From Hydractinia symbiolongicarpus (lineage: Eukaryota; Cnidaria; Hydrozoa; Anthoathecata; Hydractiniidae), in contig NC_079875.1 of the NCBI RefSeq assembly GCF_029227915.1, forward strand, positions 27,102,001-27,166,000: 64,000 nt of DNA, read 5' to 3'. The stretch's first letter is position 1. Every line of letters begins with the position of its first letter. This document shows, in pieces, positions 14,584 to 26,900 of the stretch. The notes under the pieces were generated by a model. That model saw nothing but the letters and a program-made list of their open reading frames with translations. It did not search any database and was not told the DNA's origin. Made by a program: the position numbers and the translations under genes.

Positions 14584-15335
14584 CATTACAGTAACACGGT
14601 GAGTTGTTAAGAATCAAAATGGAAGTAGGCAAACTGGCTTTGATTGGCTCAGCAAGTATAAAAATTTAGGGGGAAGTGTGAGAAGAAGTGGAGAAGAACA
14701 TCTATGGTGCTACGAGTGATGAAAACTGGAGTAATAGTACTACGGTAAACTACAAGTGGTTAAAAATGGGATTGACAGTACTGTTAATCATCAAAAACTA
14801 CATATAGGGACGAATAAATTAAGTCTAATTTCTGCGTACCGCAAGAGAACAAACCCCAGTCCTTCTTGCCTAAAATCTGTCTTGTAATATTGGTTTATCT
14901 TAAAATAATTTGAATTTTGGTGGGAAAATTTTTTCCAAAGCCTAGCGTACAGAAATGAACATTACAGTAACACGGTGAGTTGTTAAGAATCAAAATGGAA
15001 GTAGGCAAACTGGCTTTGATTGGCTCAGCAAGTATAAAAATTTAGGGGGAAGTGTGAGAAGAAGTGGAGAAGAACATCTATGGTGCTACGAGTGATGAAA
15101 ACTGGAGTAATAGTACTACGGTAAACTACAAGTGGTTAAAAATGGGATTGACAGTACTGTTAATCATCAAAAACTACATATAGGGACGAATAAATTAAGT
15201 CTAATTTCTGCGTACCGCAAGAGAACAAACCCCAGTCCTTCTTGCCTAAAATCTGTCTTGTAATATTGGTTTATCTTAAAATAATTTGAATTTTGGTGGG
15301 AAAATTTTTTCCAAAGCCTAGCGTACAGAAATGAA
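14584..15335. repeat. 376-bp perfect tandem duplication
   Basis: The segment beginning CATTACAGTAACACGGTGAG at 14584 is repeated from 14960, and I could find no difference between the two 376-bp copies by eye. A third, clearly diverged partial copy follows from about 15466 (starting GTAAACTACAAGTGG). The identity of the first two implies a very recent event, or an assembly artefact. No coding frame runs through either copy. Confidence 0.9.
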
Positions 15336-15340
15336 CAGTA

Positions 15341-15753
15341 CTATGCACAGTACACAGCAACAAGAAAAACTTTCAAAGTTGATGAGTACTTGGAGTTGAT
15401 AGTATTGGAATAATACTTGTGCTTACGTTATTACAAAGGCAATATTTAAATTGTATGGAACAAATATGTAAACTACAAGTGGTTAAAAATGGGATTGAAA
15501 GAATAAACAAATACGAATAAACAAGTCAAATTTTTGCGTAACGCAAGAGAACAAACCCCAGTCTTTTTCGCCTAAAATCTCTCTTAGCATATTGGTTATC
15601 TTAAAATAATTTAAATTTTTAGGGAGGATTTTTTTTGCAAAGCCGAGTGCTCAAAACAGAACAGTTACAAGAAAAAATTGTCAAACTTGATGAGTGTTTT
15701 GAATTGATAGTATTGGAGTAATACTTTTGCTCACGTTAGTACAAAGGCAATCT
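15341..15753. repeat. Diverged direct repeat next to the duplication
   Basis: About 100 bp at 15341-15448, with CAAGAAAAACTTTCAAAG and TTGATAGTATTGGAATAATAC, returns diverged at 15653-15753. Together with the partial third copy between them, this shows that the 376-bp unit belongs to an older, longer repeat. Confidence 0.65.
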
Positions 15754-16252
15754 GTTTTAGGTAGCAATACCAAAATTACTGGAGATTGAGAAAAATTAAC
15801 CTATCTCCACCACATAAAGAGCTTCATACCTTCAAAAGAGTAACTCTTCTTAGCAAGCTGGAAATATTTTGGCTTTGCATCACTAAATAAAAACACAGTT
15901 CAATTATAGTGCAGCTATTTTTCAATCTTTATAAATCTGTACAAACATTTAATAAACAGGCTGTAGAAACATTTTAATTGTATGTGACAAATATTGAAGC
16001 AGCTGTAATGATATATCAATCATTTAAAACAGTTCAATGACAACAAATTCTGATTCTGATAATTATGGTGATGACTAGTGAAGATGACAAGTAACACATA
16101 GCTCTCCGAGGATTTAAAATATACCTCCTTCTGTTGTTGTTTTCCAGAAGAAGGATTACAATTGGTTTCTCATACTCTATAAAATACAATAACAATTTTT
16201 TAAAATTCGCACAATTTATGTTAAAACTTTAATCAATAAAATGAAAACTTAC
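15754..16252. other. Downstream intron or spacer of the TRIM-like gene
   Basis: The exon to its right ends in a donor in phase 1, so at least one further exon of the TRIM-like gene should lie to the left. A 28-bp stretch near 15821-15848 has an acceptor-like and a donor-like edge on the minus strand but would stop after a few codons. I could not decide on the terminal exon. Confidence 0.35.
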
Positions 16253-17835
16253 TTTTCAGACTTTCAACTAAGTTCATTAGATCAGTTGTTAATTGGGAAT
16301 AGTTGGGTTGGGTTTCAACTTCATCAATCAAGTTTCTATAAACAGAACATTCATTGGGATCTACACCAACAGTGGTGACGTCATCTATTGAAATATTTAT
16401 TTCGCCCAATGGATTTGACAAAATATCTGCTTTGTTCATTTGATAAAGATGTGAATTGAATGTTGGGATAGTTCTTGGAAACGAGGATAGCCATTTTAAA
16501 TTAAAAGCTTGAACGTAATCTGTAAATTCTTGTACTTTCTTATTGTCGACAAAACCATCACAAATCAATTTTGCTTTAAATTCTTCAGATTTCTCATCGA
16601 ATATCCGCAATAGATCTTCTTCTTCTTTATTTAATATTTTGAGAAATTCGTCTAGTCGCTTTAACTTTCTTTCTTTTAATTTTTGAACAAATACTTCCCT
16701 TTCTTTCTCCAAATTTGTTAGAGCGTCACTGTATTTTCTTGTTAACTTTTCCAACACCACTTTTGTTTCATTGAATGATGTAATAAACGACTGAAACCAC
16801 TTTTTGGCTTCCAGGCCAAAATCATCTATCGATTTAATTCTGTGATTCTTATGTTGTCGGTGTTTGCAATAAACACATGTTAACAAATTTTCAAAATCAA
16901 TACAGGCAAATTTTGCAAGCGAGTCATGTTGCTTACAAAATGGTTGGAGTTCTTGCAATTTTTGACTGAAAATGACATTGATATATGATTTTTTGGAACA
17001 AGAATGAAGGTTTTGACATTTCTCACAGATCTTTAAACTGCATGTTGTACAGGAATAGTTGATCATCTGGTTGCAGTCTTTACTTTGCTGACATAAAGAA
17101 TTAACTTTTTCACCAGGGGAGCTATGAACAAAGTAATATCAATTTTTTTACAGAAACATTCTATGTAACTAAATTATATATCCTTATTATCCATTATAGT
17201 GACTTTCTTGACATATGCTATACAATTTTTATGACGACCATGAGCTGCTATTTTTGTTACTTTTTTCTTATTTTTTGAACACTTTGTACTCACGATATGA
17301 ATATTTGGTATAAAATTTCTGCTTTAAAATATAATTTCCCTATGTTTATTATTCTTTTATGAAGAACTTTTAGATTTGTAATTGTATTTTTTTTGTTCAC
17401 ATCCAAGCCACATTTGTGTATAAGTAACTGAAATGTTTGAAAGTAAAAACTTTTTCACAAAATTATGTCTGTGTTATTTCCATGCGCGTTTATCTAAATT
17501 AAACATTCTGACAATTACTGAGAGAAGTACTAAGTAGTATTAAGCGTTTTCAGTATTATGTACATAGGATTAACTTACACTTTTTCCAAAATGCCAGTTA
17601 ATGTGAACACCTTCATTAACGAGGATGTTGTTTGTTCCTGAGTAATTGTCGTCTTTTTAGTACACCTCACTGGACAAGGCAGTTCAGCACTCCCATCTTC
17701 CATAAATACTAAAATACCATCTAGACAACCTTGACAATAAGTGTGCCCGCAGTTCAGTTGTTTAGGCTCATGATAGGTGTCCAAACAAATCTTGCATTCC
17801 AACAACGCAGCAAGCTCAACTTTTGATAAAGCCAT
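16253..17835 (-). CDS. TRIM-like RING / B-box / coiled-coil protein (two exons, 3' end missing)
   Basis: Exon 1 (17835-17579) starts at ATG in MALSKVELAALLECKIC and encodes a C3HC4 RING finger: CKICLD, then CGHTYCQGC, then CPVRC, the fold of E3 ubiquitin ligases. It ends at a GTAAGT donor in phase 2. Exon 2 (17121-16253) follows a TTCATAG acceptor and restores the frame. It carries a first zinc cluster (CTTCSLKICEKCQNLHSC), a B-box 2 (CKQHDSLAKFAC, CVYCKHRQHKNH) and about 110 residues of charged coiled coil, then a region of no recognised fold, and closes at a GTAAGT donor in phase 1. Order and spacing match the tripartite-motif family, where RING and E2 binding direct ubiquitin transfer and the C-terminal domain picks targets; that domain lies in an exon not found. 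The intron is 457 bp. The boundaries agree in phase, so I trust the join. Confidence 0.85.
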
Positions 17836-18991
17836 TTTATTACAGAAACTTGAAAATACTTCTAAAAAACAAAATTCGAGCACCTTTTTAATTCCAGATA
17901 AGTGAGATTGTTTAGTATATTTATGAGTGAACAGCTTTCCACTGAAAAATGCTTACGTGGCATGAAAAAAAACTACTAGTAAAGCGATAAAAAATCCATA
18001 TGAAGCACACAATCTTTCAATATCAGCAAAGGTGATAAAAACATGCCACGCAAAATGTCAATGTGAAGAACTCCAACTCCAACCAAGCAGAAATTATCAT
18101 ATATGTCAGAGAAAAAAGAGTGAGAACTTGCAAAAAGTTGTTACAGTCTTTATTACAGCAAATGCAATATATGGCTTTCTGTAAAGTAATTATCATACAT
18201 GCCAGAGTGAAAAAAGTAAGAAATTGCGTATTCCATAGATTCTGTTTCATATCACTTTAATAAAGTTATTCAAAATATTATTTATGAAAAAAGAAATAAA
18301 AAATCGAGATTATGAATCAAAAAGTATACTCCGCTAAGATTCAGCATAATCAACAAACAGTAAAAACTTAGATATTAAGCTGAAATAATGTTTTACTCAC
18401 AGCACAATCAATCGAGTACTTTTTAGATTGAAATTTTTCGGTGTTATGTTTCCTTTCTGCAATGCTACACTTATCATCAAACAGCCTTTATATGAAGCAA
18501 ATGCAATATATGGCTTTCTGTAAAACAATGAATTTCCAAACCAAGTATATAGTAAACGGTTAAAGTTATTTAATATTTTAGGTCATAAGATATATACAAA
18601 ACTTTTTCTTCTAACTTGTATTTTCAAAAATATCTTTTACAATACTGAAACTACAAATGACACGTCAGTGCTTGCCCAGTAATAAAAATATTTAATTAAA
18701 CAGTGAAATAATAAACCTCTTTTGTTGCCATAGTTCGTATTTGATTTCAGAAGCTCTTCATCGTAGATAAGACACTCCTTTATTTGTTTGTCTTTAAAAA
18801 GCTTAGTAGCTATGACGTCAAACGCTTGTTACTTCTTATCCCTGACGACATGATTGTGGAGTCGCTCCATAAATAAACGGAATCGATATAAAATACTGAC
18901 GAAAGTGTCTTTGTGACCTGATTGATTAATTTCGACAACATTACAGCAGATTGAAGCTAAAACCTGGGGATTGTACATTTCGATATCGTTG
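17836..18991. other. Non-coding stretch with a short direct repeat
   Basis: No gene seen. A motif reading GCAAATGCAATATATGGCTTT occurs near 18160 and again near 18500. The BEL/Pao remnant to the right fades out near 18975. Confidence 0.5.
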
Positions 18992-20741
18992 CTATACGTA
19001 ATTGTGATGTAACCAACGAGACTTGTGCATCAACTTCATAACAAATGAGATATTTAAACCTAACGGGTCATATATCGATGCGATGAAACTGAGCAGCTTT
19101 CTTTCGGTTGGTGTCGGGTTCGTTAAATGCAATAAATATTTAAGGTTAAATACTGTATTGTCCTTCTTTATGTCCCATGCAACACTCAATAATTTGGTAC
19201 GCGATATTGACCTCGTATTTGATGGAAACACGTTCGATACTATATCCTCCAATTCACGGGAATTAGACTGAAACTTTTGTAAATGAAAGGATGCTTCTGA
19301 TAATATTGTTCACCATTTCTTAAAAAATTCAAACGCTTCGGTGACATTATTAGCTTCTGAATCAAGATCGTCGACATGCAAAGAATTTAGGATTTTAGCG
19401 ACAAACTCAGGATCGGTATGGTTGTATGTGTGAATGTGTTTGATTAAGGTAGCTGCCAGGAGGAATGGAGACAAAGTTACTCCAAATAAAACACGACATA
19501 TACGATACGATGCGACGGGTTCATTTGTTAAATTCAACGCATCCAAATTATCAATATTGACATACCATATAAATCGACCGTAATCTTTGTGTTCGGGGAG
19601 TAAGAGATATTTGCAAGAATGCCTTTTCAATATCTGCTATGAATGCTATTTTATGTGAACAATAGCGTAAGAGAACATCTTGTAACGCTTCGGTTAACGA
19701 AGGGCCAGGATGCAAACAATCGTTGAGAGCGGGTCCGTTAGCTCTACTAGTGGCGTCAAAAACCATACATATTTTTGTTGTTGTCACTACTGGTCGATGG
19801 GGAAGATAATGTTTCTCCTTCAACTCATCTTCGCATGGATCAACAACCTTCTCGACAACGCCCTCCTGCAATTGTTCTTTAATAATACTATGGTAACCGT
19901 TTAAAAAAAGCGTCCCATTGTTTTTAAATTTATTTTCCAGTGTTTTAAATCTTTTAAAACAATAGTTAAAATTATCTTGTAACGGATCGTGATTTTCCTT
20001 GAATGGCAACGAAACTTCGTACCAGTGTGAGTTAGCGTTAAAAATAATACACACTTTGAAAACATGTGATAACAAAACGTTTTGACTTTGATTTGCAGCA
20101 TGTCCGATAGGTCCACTTGAAACATATCCTATTTTCGATTTCATTGCGGTGGGACCCCTTGAACCACGGACGACTTCTCCTTCCATAATCGACCAATAAG
20201 AATTTGACACTATTAAGATGTCGATTGTTAACATTGAGTTGTCCCGGGTTAGCGTCTGCAAGTTTTAAATTTTTTAAATGATGGTAGTGTGTTTCGGCAT
20301 AACTTATGTTTTGATGAGCGATGGACGAACATATTTCTTTCACAAACCATGATATTTCAATGTTAACACTTTCTGCATTGATAACAAGGTTTACTATTTC
20401 TAAATTTTCTTGAGAACTATTTTTAACGAATGTGTGTATCGAAATGTTTTTTGATTCGATAAATTTCAAATTTAACTTTTCTTTCATAGAGGGTAAAATG
20501 TAAGATAATTGAGATCCGCTATCAAATAAAATCCTTTGGTTGGTTTCAATGTTTTTTTAACCGAATTACCGACATGAGTGGAAGCGGTTTGTAGCAAAAT
20601 CCCGTTTGTGTTGCTGGCTAAGTTAACATCGGTGTCTTCCAGTGGTGGTACATCCTTCTTTGTTTCTTTTAGCTCACGCCTTGCGGTCACATAAACCACG
20701 ATACGAGAGTTTATCGACTTATGATTTTTATCACAAATCAA
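18992..20741 (-). pseudogene. BEL/Pao LTR-retrotransposon pol remnant
   Basis: Pieces in several frames follow the order of a BEL/Pao polyprotein on the minus strand. First comes an aspartic-protease segment near 20550-20450, with a DSGSQLSYILP-like active-site stretch. Then reverse transcriptase: YLPHRPVVTTTK, VFDATSRANGPALNDC and ADIEKAFLQI near 19850-19650, the VLFGVTLSPFLL and HVDDL motifs near 19500-19350, and SFIASIYDPLGL near 19080. At least three frame changes and stops separate them. The capsid part upstream and the RNase H, integrase and LTRs downstream are not seen. It is a dead fragment, described from what remains. Its right end abuts a SINE-like repeat that reads on the same strand. 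Confidence 0.85.
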
Positions 20742-21602
20742 TATAGAAAGAGTTGCGGAGAGGTTGCCAAGGCAAAGGCATTAAGCACGGCAAGGAAAGG
20801 GCAAAGGCAGGCAAGAAAACAGGAAGAGGAATCAGGAAGGCAGGGGTGGGTAAGGCATGGTAGGCACAGGCATGGGAGGCACAGGCAAGGACATAGTAGG
20901 CAGGCACCAGAAAAGGCATAGGAAGGGTAGGCAAAGAAAGGCACGGTCAGTGCTGGCAAGGAAATGGAACGGCAAGGCAGGGGTGCATGACTTTAATAGA
21001 AAATATCCACCTTACAACTCAAAGATTGTGTATACTCAATATATCTAAGATAAGTATCATATTAGTCCAGGAGTATAGAAAGTATTGAGGTGCAAATATT
21101 TCAAATTCAATATCTCAAAAAAAGTCTCAAATTTATCTCAGGTCAATATACAGTGAGTCATGTTAGCAGAATTATGTGCCATTACAAGTATTTAAACAAT
21201 CGGTCATAACGCCATATGATTTTTTGATAAATCTGAGATTAACTTGATTCCAATGCCAACAACATTAAAAAGTCAAGATATAGAAATAATCAAAGAAGTC
21301 TTCGAGAAATGCAAAAAAATTATTAAAAAACGCCTTTTTTGGTTTCTTGTGCCTACCAGGTGTATCAACAAAAACTTTTTACCATAAAGTAGATCTATTA
21401 CAAAAAGCAAAGCACTTTTGGGCTCTATAAATGAAAGTGATAAATGTATGCAACTCCCCCCCTCTACGACTCAAAGATTACCTATTATATGAAAACCTGG
21501 TTGTTGTAGGTGCAAGATAATTATGTTTTTTCTAGCCCTGTCCAGGATGTTAACCTGGATCTCTTATTTGAAGGAGTGTCATAGCCATTAGACCAACAGG
21601 GC
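20740..21602 (-). repeat. SINE-like repeat, copy A (interrupted)
   Basis: Read on the minus strand it starts with a tRNA-like head (21602-21535), continues through a body containing CTTGCACCTACAACAACC, and ends in a low-complexity tail of GCCTTGCC-type units (20990-20740, seen as GGCAAGG on the plus strand). The junction ATAGAAAGAGTTGCGGAGAGG at its left end is shared with copy B at 28812. About 450 bp of unrelated sequence (21000-21450) separates tail from body, so this copy was split or the match is patchy. No coding function; open frames across the tail are low-complexity artefacts. Confidence 0.65.
21535..21602 (-). tRNA. tRNA-like pseudogene, SINE head (copy A)
   Basis: The minus strand folds like a tRNA at both ends: acceptor strands GCCCTGT and ACAGGGC pair fully, a D-arm-like GTCTAATGGCTATGAC follows, and the T-arm stem CCAGG/CCTGG is intact. 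The T-loop reads TTAACAT instead of TTCGAAT, which damages the B box, and the anticodon arm does not form a regular 5-bp stem with a 7-base loop. I therefore read it as a decayed tRNA-derived head of the repeat. Confidence 0.5.
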
Positions 21603-22059
21603 ATAAACATAAATATATATACAATACTTTACAGGTGAATATTATATACACTTAGGAATTTACAGCACACAGCCTAGATAAATTAAACTTTTGAGAAATG
21701 CTGGTTAAGCCACAAGTAACTGTGTTACCTGGCATAAAACACTTGTTGAAACAATTAATACAAATTGTAAACTGTACCACACATTCAGGTGGAGCGCCTT
21801 AGTACAGGTGTGCACTATATCATAAATCGAGTGAAACACCCAACATTTAAGGTGTGTTGGGTGTATAATTATATTTTTCAGATTCACAAAATATATATTT
21901 CCTTCAACTTTAGCTTGAATAAAAACACAATTTACATATTGTGCCATGTCATAGCGAAAACTGTCAGCAAACCTTTTTTATTTTTCACAAAATGTTCCCG
22001 GTAAAACCTAAAATATATGTACTTTAATCTGTGGTGCGCCATTAGTATAGGTAAAAAAA
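21603..22059. other. Non-coding spacer
   Basis: AT-rich sequence. No gene or clear repeat seen between the SINE copy and the duplicated unit to the right. Confidence 0.4.
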
Positions 22060-23105
22060 CCCTTTCAAAAAAACTTTAGCACAACTTCTGCTAAATAGAA
22101 ACACAGGTAATAGCTTGTCGTTAACACTAGGCTCAGTGATTAGTACAGATATACTGTGGCGCACATATACGTTTCGACATAATATCCCTTTCCGAAAAAT
22201 ATCCTAACTTTGGTTCAAATAAACAGACAGTAAACACCCTGTTGTTAATCACACAGCTAAAACAGTCATTCAGCAATTTTATTTTGCGGAAAAGTTTTTG
22301 TAACATTTAAAAATAAAAACACAGTTTAAAACCTGTTATTGCACTCCTAAAGCAAAAAGAATCCTGCAATAGTTTATGGAAAAAGTTCTTGTGCAAGATC
22401 AAACATTAATCGTGAAATCGGATAGCCGTAATACATTTTTCCAAAAAACTTTACTGCAACTTCGGTTACCCTGCATGACAATAAAAAATTCTTATTTCCA
22501 ACTGAGCAGAAACTTTAAAATAATAGCAATTAATTAGACTATTGAGAAATTAAATAAGAAATACATGTTTCAATACATGTTGATGATTGCACGAGAACAG
22601 CTTGTCAGAATTTAAAAAGCCTCTTAACAGAAAACGTAGACGTTGATGTTAAAGTTAGAATTTAAAACGCCTGGGTAATAACAAATGCAGATGTTGAAAA
22701 ATTAAATAATAAAACAGGTATGTTGCACATCCATATAGGTTTAATACCATTTCAAACCAGACATAATCAACATTCAATGTGGCACAGTTTACAAAACGTA
22801 TAAATCGCGCCAGGTGTTATAGTTACTTGTGACTAAACCAGATTAGCTTAAACTTCTGTTAAATAGAAACACAGGTAACAGCTTGTTGTTAACACAGGGC
22901 TGAGTGATTTGTACAGGTAGCTATACTGTTTCGCACATACGTTTCGGCACAATACCCATTTCTAAAAAACTATCCTAACTTCAGTTCAAACAGACAGTTA
23001 ACAACCTGTTCTTATCCTACGCAGCTAAAACAATTTTATATACTTTGTGGAAAATTTTGTAACATTTAAAAATAAAAATACAGTTTATAACCTGTTTTTA
23101 CCTTC
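22060..23105. repeat. Pair of diverged direct repeats about 780 bp apart
   Basis: A unit of about 260-285 bp at 22060-22345 returns at 22845-23105. Shared landmarks are AATAGAAACACAGGTAA, GTTAACACTAGGCT or the close variant GTTAACACAGGGCT, GCACATATACGTTTCG and TTGTAACATTTAAAAATAAA. Neither copy has an open frame worth calling. They look like members of a non-coding dispersed repeat. Confidence 0.7.
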
Positions 23106-23164
23106 TCTAAGCAAAAAAACCCCGCAATATTTAATGGAAAAAGTTTCTGTTAAAGATTAAAAAT

Positions 23165-23935
23165 TAAACACGGCACTATGATTGAGTGTATTATCTCACT
23201 CACTGTGTATTATATGTAGAGCTATAGCTAGCTATAGCCAGAAAATCTATTTCTTTGTAGCTAGCTAGTTTTATACTAGCCATTATGATATTGCTTCATC
23301 TTTTTTATGCTATTAGCTAGCTAGCTCTTCAATTCAAGTAGCTCTAGCTAGCTATTTAAGTTCTATTATTATTCCAGCTCATTCAGTAGTTTTATGCTAG
23401 CTAGCCTTAGGTGTGAGTAAGAATAAGAAAGGGTTCATTACATACCCTTTCTTTCTTCGCTTTCTTGAACATAACAAGCCCTTCCGTCAGTTGCGATATG
23501 GCTTAGATTGAGTTTGAGGCGCTATGTGTCCGAGAAAATGTCATGTGATGTTAGTAAAAGTGATTTATGTATCACGTGGCTAAAAAGTGTAGGCAGATTT
23601 AACCTAAACTGGAAACGGCACCATTTACGCTTGGTACCATATTTAAAAAACAACAAAAACTCCATCGCCGTGCTAAAAACATGTTGTCTCGCTCACTAGA
23701 AAAATGTACTTAAGAATGACCATATGAAATCGCTGGGAGACTGGGCCCCAAAACGACGGATTTTTGATATTTTTGATGTATAGGGGGACGGGGCACGGAA
23801 ATCGTATAGAAATCTTATATACTCTCCACCGTGCTTACTTTTTCTTTTATATTTGGCTTATTTAATGAGGAAATGGGCTCCGCTACGCTCCGGGCGCTGA
23901 CGCGCCCTCCGCTACTCTCCGCAAAAATCGAAAAT
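23165..23935. repeat. Dispersed composite repeat, copy 1
   Basis: A TAGCTAGC-rich head, then a middle with CTCCATCGCCGTGCTAA, then TATATACTCTCCAC and GCTTATTTAATGAGGAAATG, ending in a GC-rich imperfect palindrome (CTCCGGGCGCTGACGCGCCC) and CTCCGCAAAAATCG. The same order is found at 32175-32770. It has no coding frame and no clear terminal inverted repeats, so class is unknown. Confidence 0.7.
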
Positions 23936-23996
23936 AAAATACTAAATAATGTAAAATGCACACGTGATATTTCACTGAAAAAGAATAATTTAAACA

Positions 23997-26900
23997 TTAA
24001 TTTGATCCACGGTACGATCCACGGTATCCACCTCGATAGCCACCGCCATAACCACGATTTCCTCTTGGTGCTATAACAATGAAAAAGAAAATACTAAGTA
24101 AATACATCCAATAAACACTGGGTAGGGTATGGGCGGGACAGCATTATATCGTACTTCTATTTTATTTATAAAATCCAAATTACATTGCGGCCGCTACGCG
24201 GCCTTACGTAATTTAGTAATTTTATTTCATAAAATTTCCGTCGATATAATGCTGAGTCATCCAACCCTATGGCGCTAGAATAAGCGCGGCCCTGCGGGCC
24301 CCACATATCCTCAGTTCAAAGCGCTACCCAGTCCTATTGTCTCTTGAAATACTTGTGAAACAGGTCTGACAGTCTTATGATAATGTTTCTGCCAAGTTGT
24401 TTTACCAGACCACTTTCCCCGTTTCAAAATATCCGCAGTTGAAAGTCCAATTGCCTTTGCTTTTGAAGTGGAGGCAGATCTTGTAGAATGTGCGAAAAAT
24501 GAATCAGTATCAATTCCCGCTTCCTTCAAGATTGACTTCATCCATCCTGCGACTGTAGATGGTACCACAGCCTGATAGGGATGCAATGTGCTCAAAAGCA
24601 ACTGTGAATGTTCATCATTTTTTCGCCACTTGTGAGTTCTTGTAATATAACACTCAATAGCATTCACAACACACAATTTTGAATTACTCTCAAACTTATT
24701 GAATTCGAAAGATGGAGCGGAAGAGCCTTTCTTCCTGGTTTTGGTTATCTTATCAAATGTAAATACATAACTGTCTTCGGACTTAACCATGTGATTAATA
24801 TTCAAGTAACAAATTTCTGATCCCTTTGAAGCAGAAGTCAGTGCTAACAACATCGCTAATTTGTGAGACAAAACTTTTGTAGATAAGCTGTTATTAATTG
24901 GGAGTGTATTGAAATAATCAATCTCTACTTGCACATCCCAAATAAATGTGAAACGTGGTTTAGTGGGTCTCAAATTGAATACACCTGTCATCGAAGAACA
25001 AATTCTAGGATGTTCCCCCACATTGACAGAATTTATTGGTTCATGGTAAGCGGAAATAGCTGACCTATGACCATTAATTGTGCTATATTCATAACCTTGA
25101 TGAAATAACATAGCTAAATAGTTTGCAATTACATTTACATCACATCGAACAGGATCAGCTTGTTGTTGCATACACCAGCCAGACCACTTACGCCAGGCCG
25201 ATTGGTAATTAGAAATTGACCCTTTGCGTCTGGAATTTGTGATAAGCTCTGTAGCTTTCGACGATAATCCTTCTGAAGCCAAGCATTCCCTGAAGCAGTC
25301 CAGGCCGCTAGTCTTAATTGATTGTGTTTGACTAGAGGGTGTATCTGACCCTGAGAATTCGTCAATAACTGAGGGTGCTTGGGAAGAAGTACTGGATTTT
25401 GAATTGACATTTCCAGTAGTATAGAATACCACGGTTGACTTTGCCAAGCTGGTGCTAATAAAAGAAGGACTGTTCCTTCTTGGGCAACTTTCTTTAGAAT
25501 TTTTGGAATCAAGCAAAATGGAGGGAAGGCATACCCGTACAGTCCCCCCCCACTCCTTTTGCATGGCATCCGTCCCCACACTGTTTGGATCCGGACGCCA
25601 GGACATGTAAGTCTCCAACTGATGATTTAGACGGGACGCAAAAAGATCTATCTCTGGCTTTTGTCTGATTGTTATAAGTCTTGCAAACACTGTTTGATCC
25701 AATTGCCAATCGCTCGGATCCATATTGTTGCGTGACTCCCAGTCCGCTACTACATTCAGACTGCTGGGAAGATATTCCGCAGTAATCATGATCTGCTTGG
25801 ACAAAAGAAAATCCCAAATTTCCTTGGATATTTGCATCAGGTGCATGTTTTTTGTGCCCCCCATTTTTAGGAGATAGCTCAACACAGTCATGTTGTCTAT
25901 CTGCAAGTGGATTGTTTTTCTCCATTGATTTTTCAGAAAAGTTTTCAGGGCTAATTTTACCGCCAAAAGTTCTAGCACATTGATATGGTATTCCCTTTCT
26001 TGTACTGACCATTTCCCCCCTGTGGAAATTCCTTGACAAGCTGCTCCCCAGCCTTTCATGGAAGCGTCTGTTTGGATTGTGTAATCCGCTTGAATTATTT
26101 TTAGAGGCCTGCCATTTTGGAGGTATAGGTTTTCCTTCCACCACTTCAGTTCTTCCAGAGACTGTGAATTTAGAACAATCTGAGACTGATATGACTGAGT
26201 CTTTTGAAGAGCCTCTATTTGCTGAAACTGCAGATACCGATGCTGCAGCTTTCCTGGAAGAACTGCTTGAGTGATGAAAGTTAGTTTCCCTATCAGTTTT
26301 GTCAATTCCAAGATATTTGTTACCGGATTTGCAATCAAATGAGTACACTTTTTTACAATTTGTATCATTTTGTCCTGTGGCAAAGACAAGGTCATCTTTT
26401 GCGAATCTATGACAAGTCCCAGAAATTCTATTTTCTGCACTGGTGTCAACTGAGATTTTTTCTGATTTATTATGTAACCTAAATTTTGTAACAGAAAAAT
26501 CAATGTTTCCTTTGCTACCCGCATGAACTCCAAAGTTTTTGCCATCAGTAACATGTCGTCCAAAAACACTACCATCCGCACCATTATTCTTCGAAGAAGA
26601 GATATTGGAATCTTCATTAGTTTTGTGAAGATCAAAGGTGCTGGGCCCAGACCAAAACACAGGCAGAGGAACTCGTAAAGGCTTCCCTCCCAAAGAAACC
26701 GGAGAAACCTTCTCGATTGACTGCTTATTGGTATGCAGAAGTATGCGTCCTTCAGGTCTATTTTGCACATAAAGTCGTTTTGTTGTAGCAGATCCCTGAG
26801 AAGCCCTAAACTTTCCATCTTGAAATGGGAATATGGTATGAAGCTGTTCAAATGTTTCAGGTTTATTATCGGACGATTTCCACCGTCCTTTTTTGGTATC

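Noticed and set aside
17883-18260. Frames on both strands next to the TRIM-like gene
   Set aside because: Mutually antisense, low complexity, no supporting signals.
20721-21048. Arg/Gly-, Lys- or Cys/Pro-rich frames
   Set aside because: Low-complexity tail of the SINE-like repeat; the same happens at 28803-29221.
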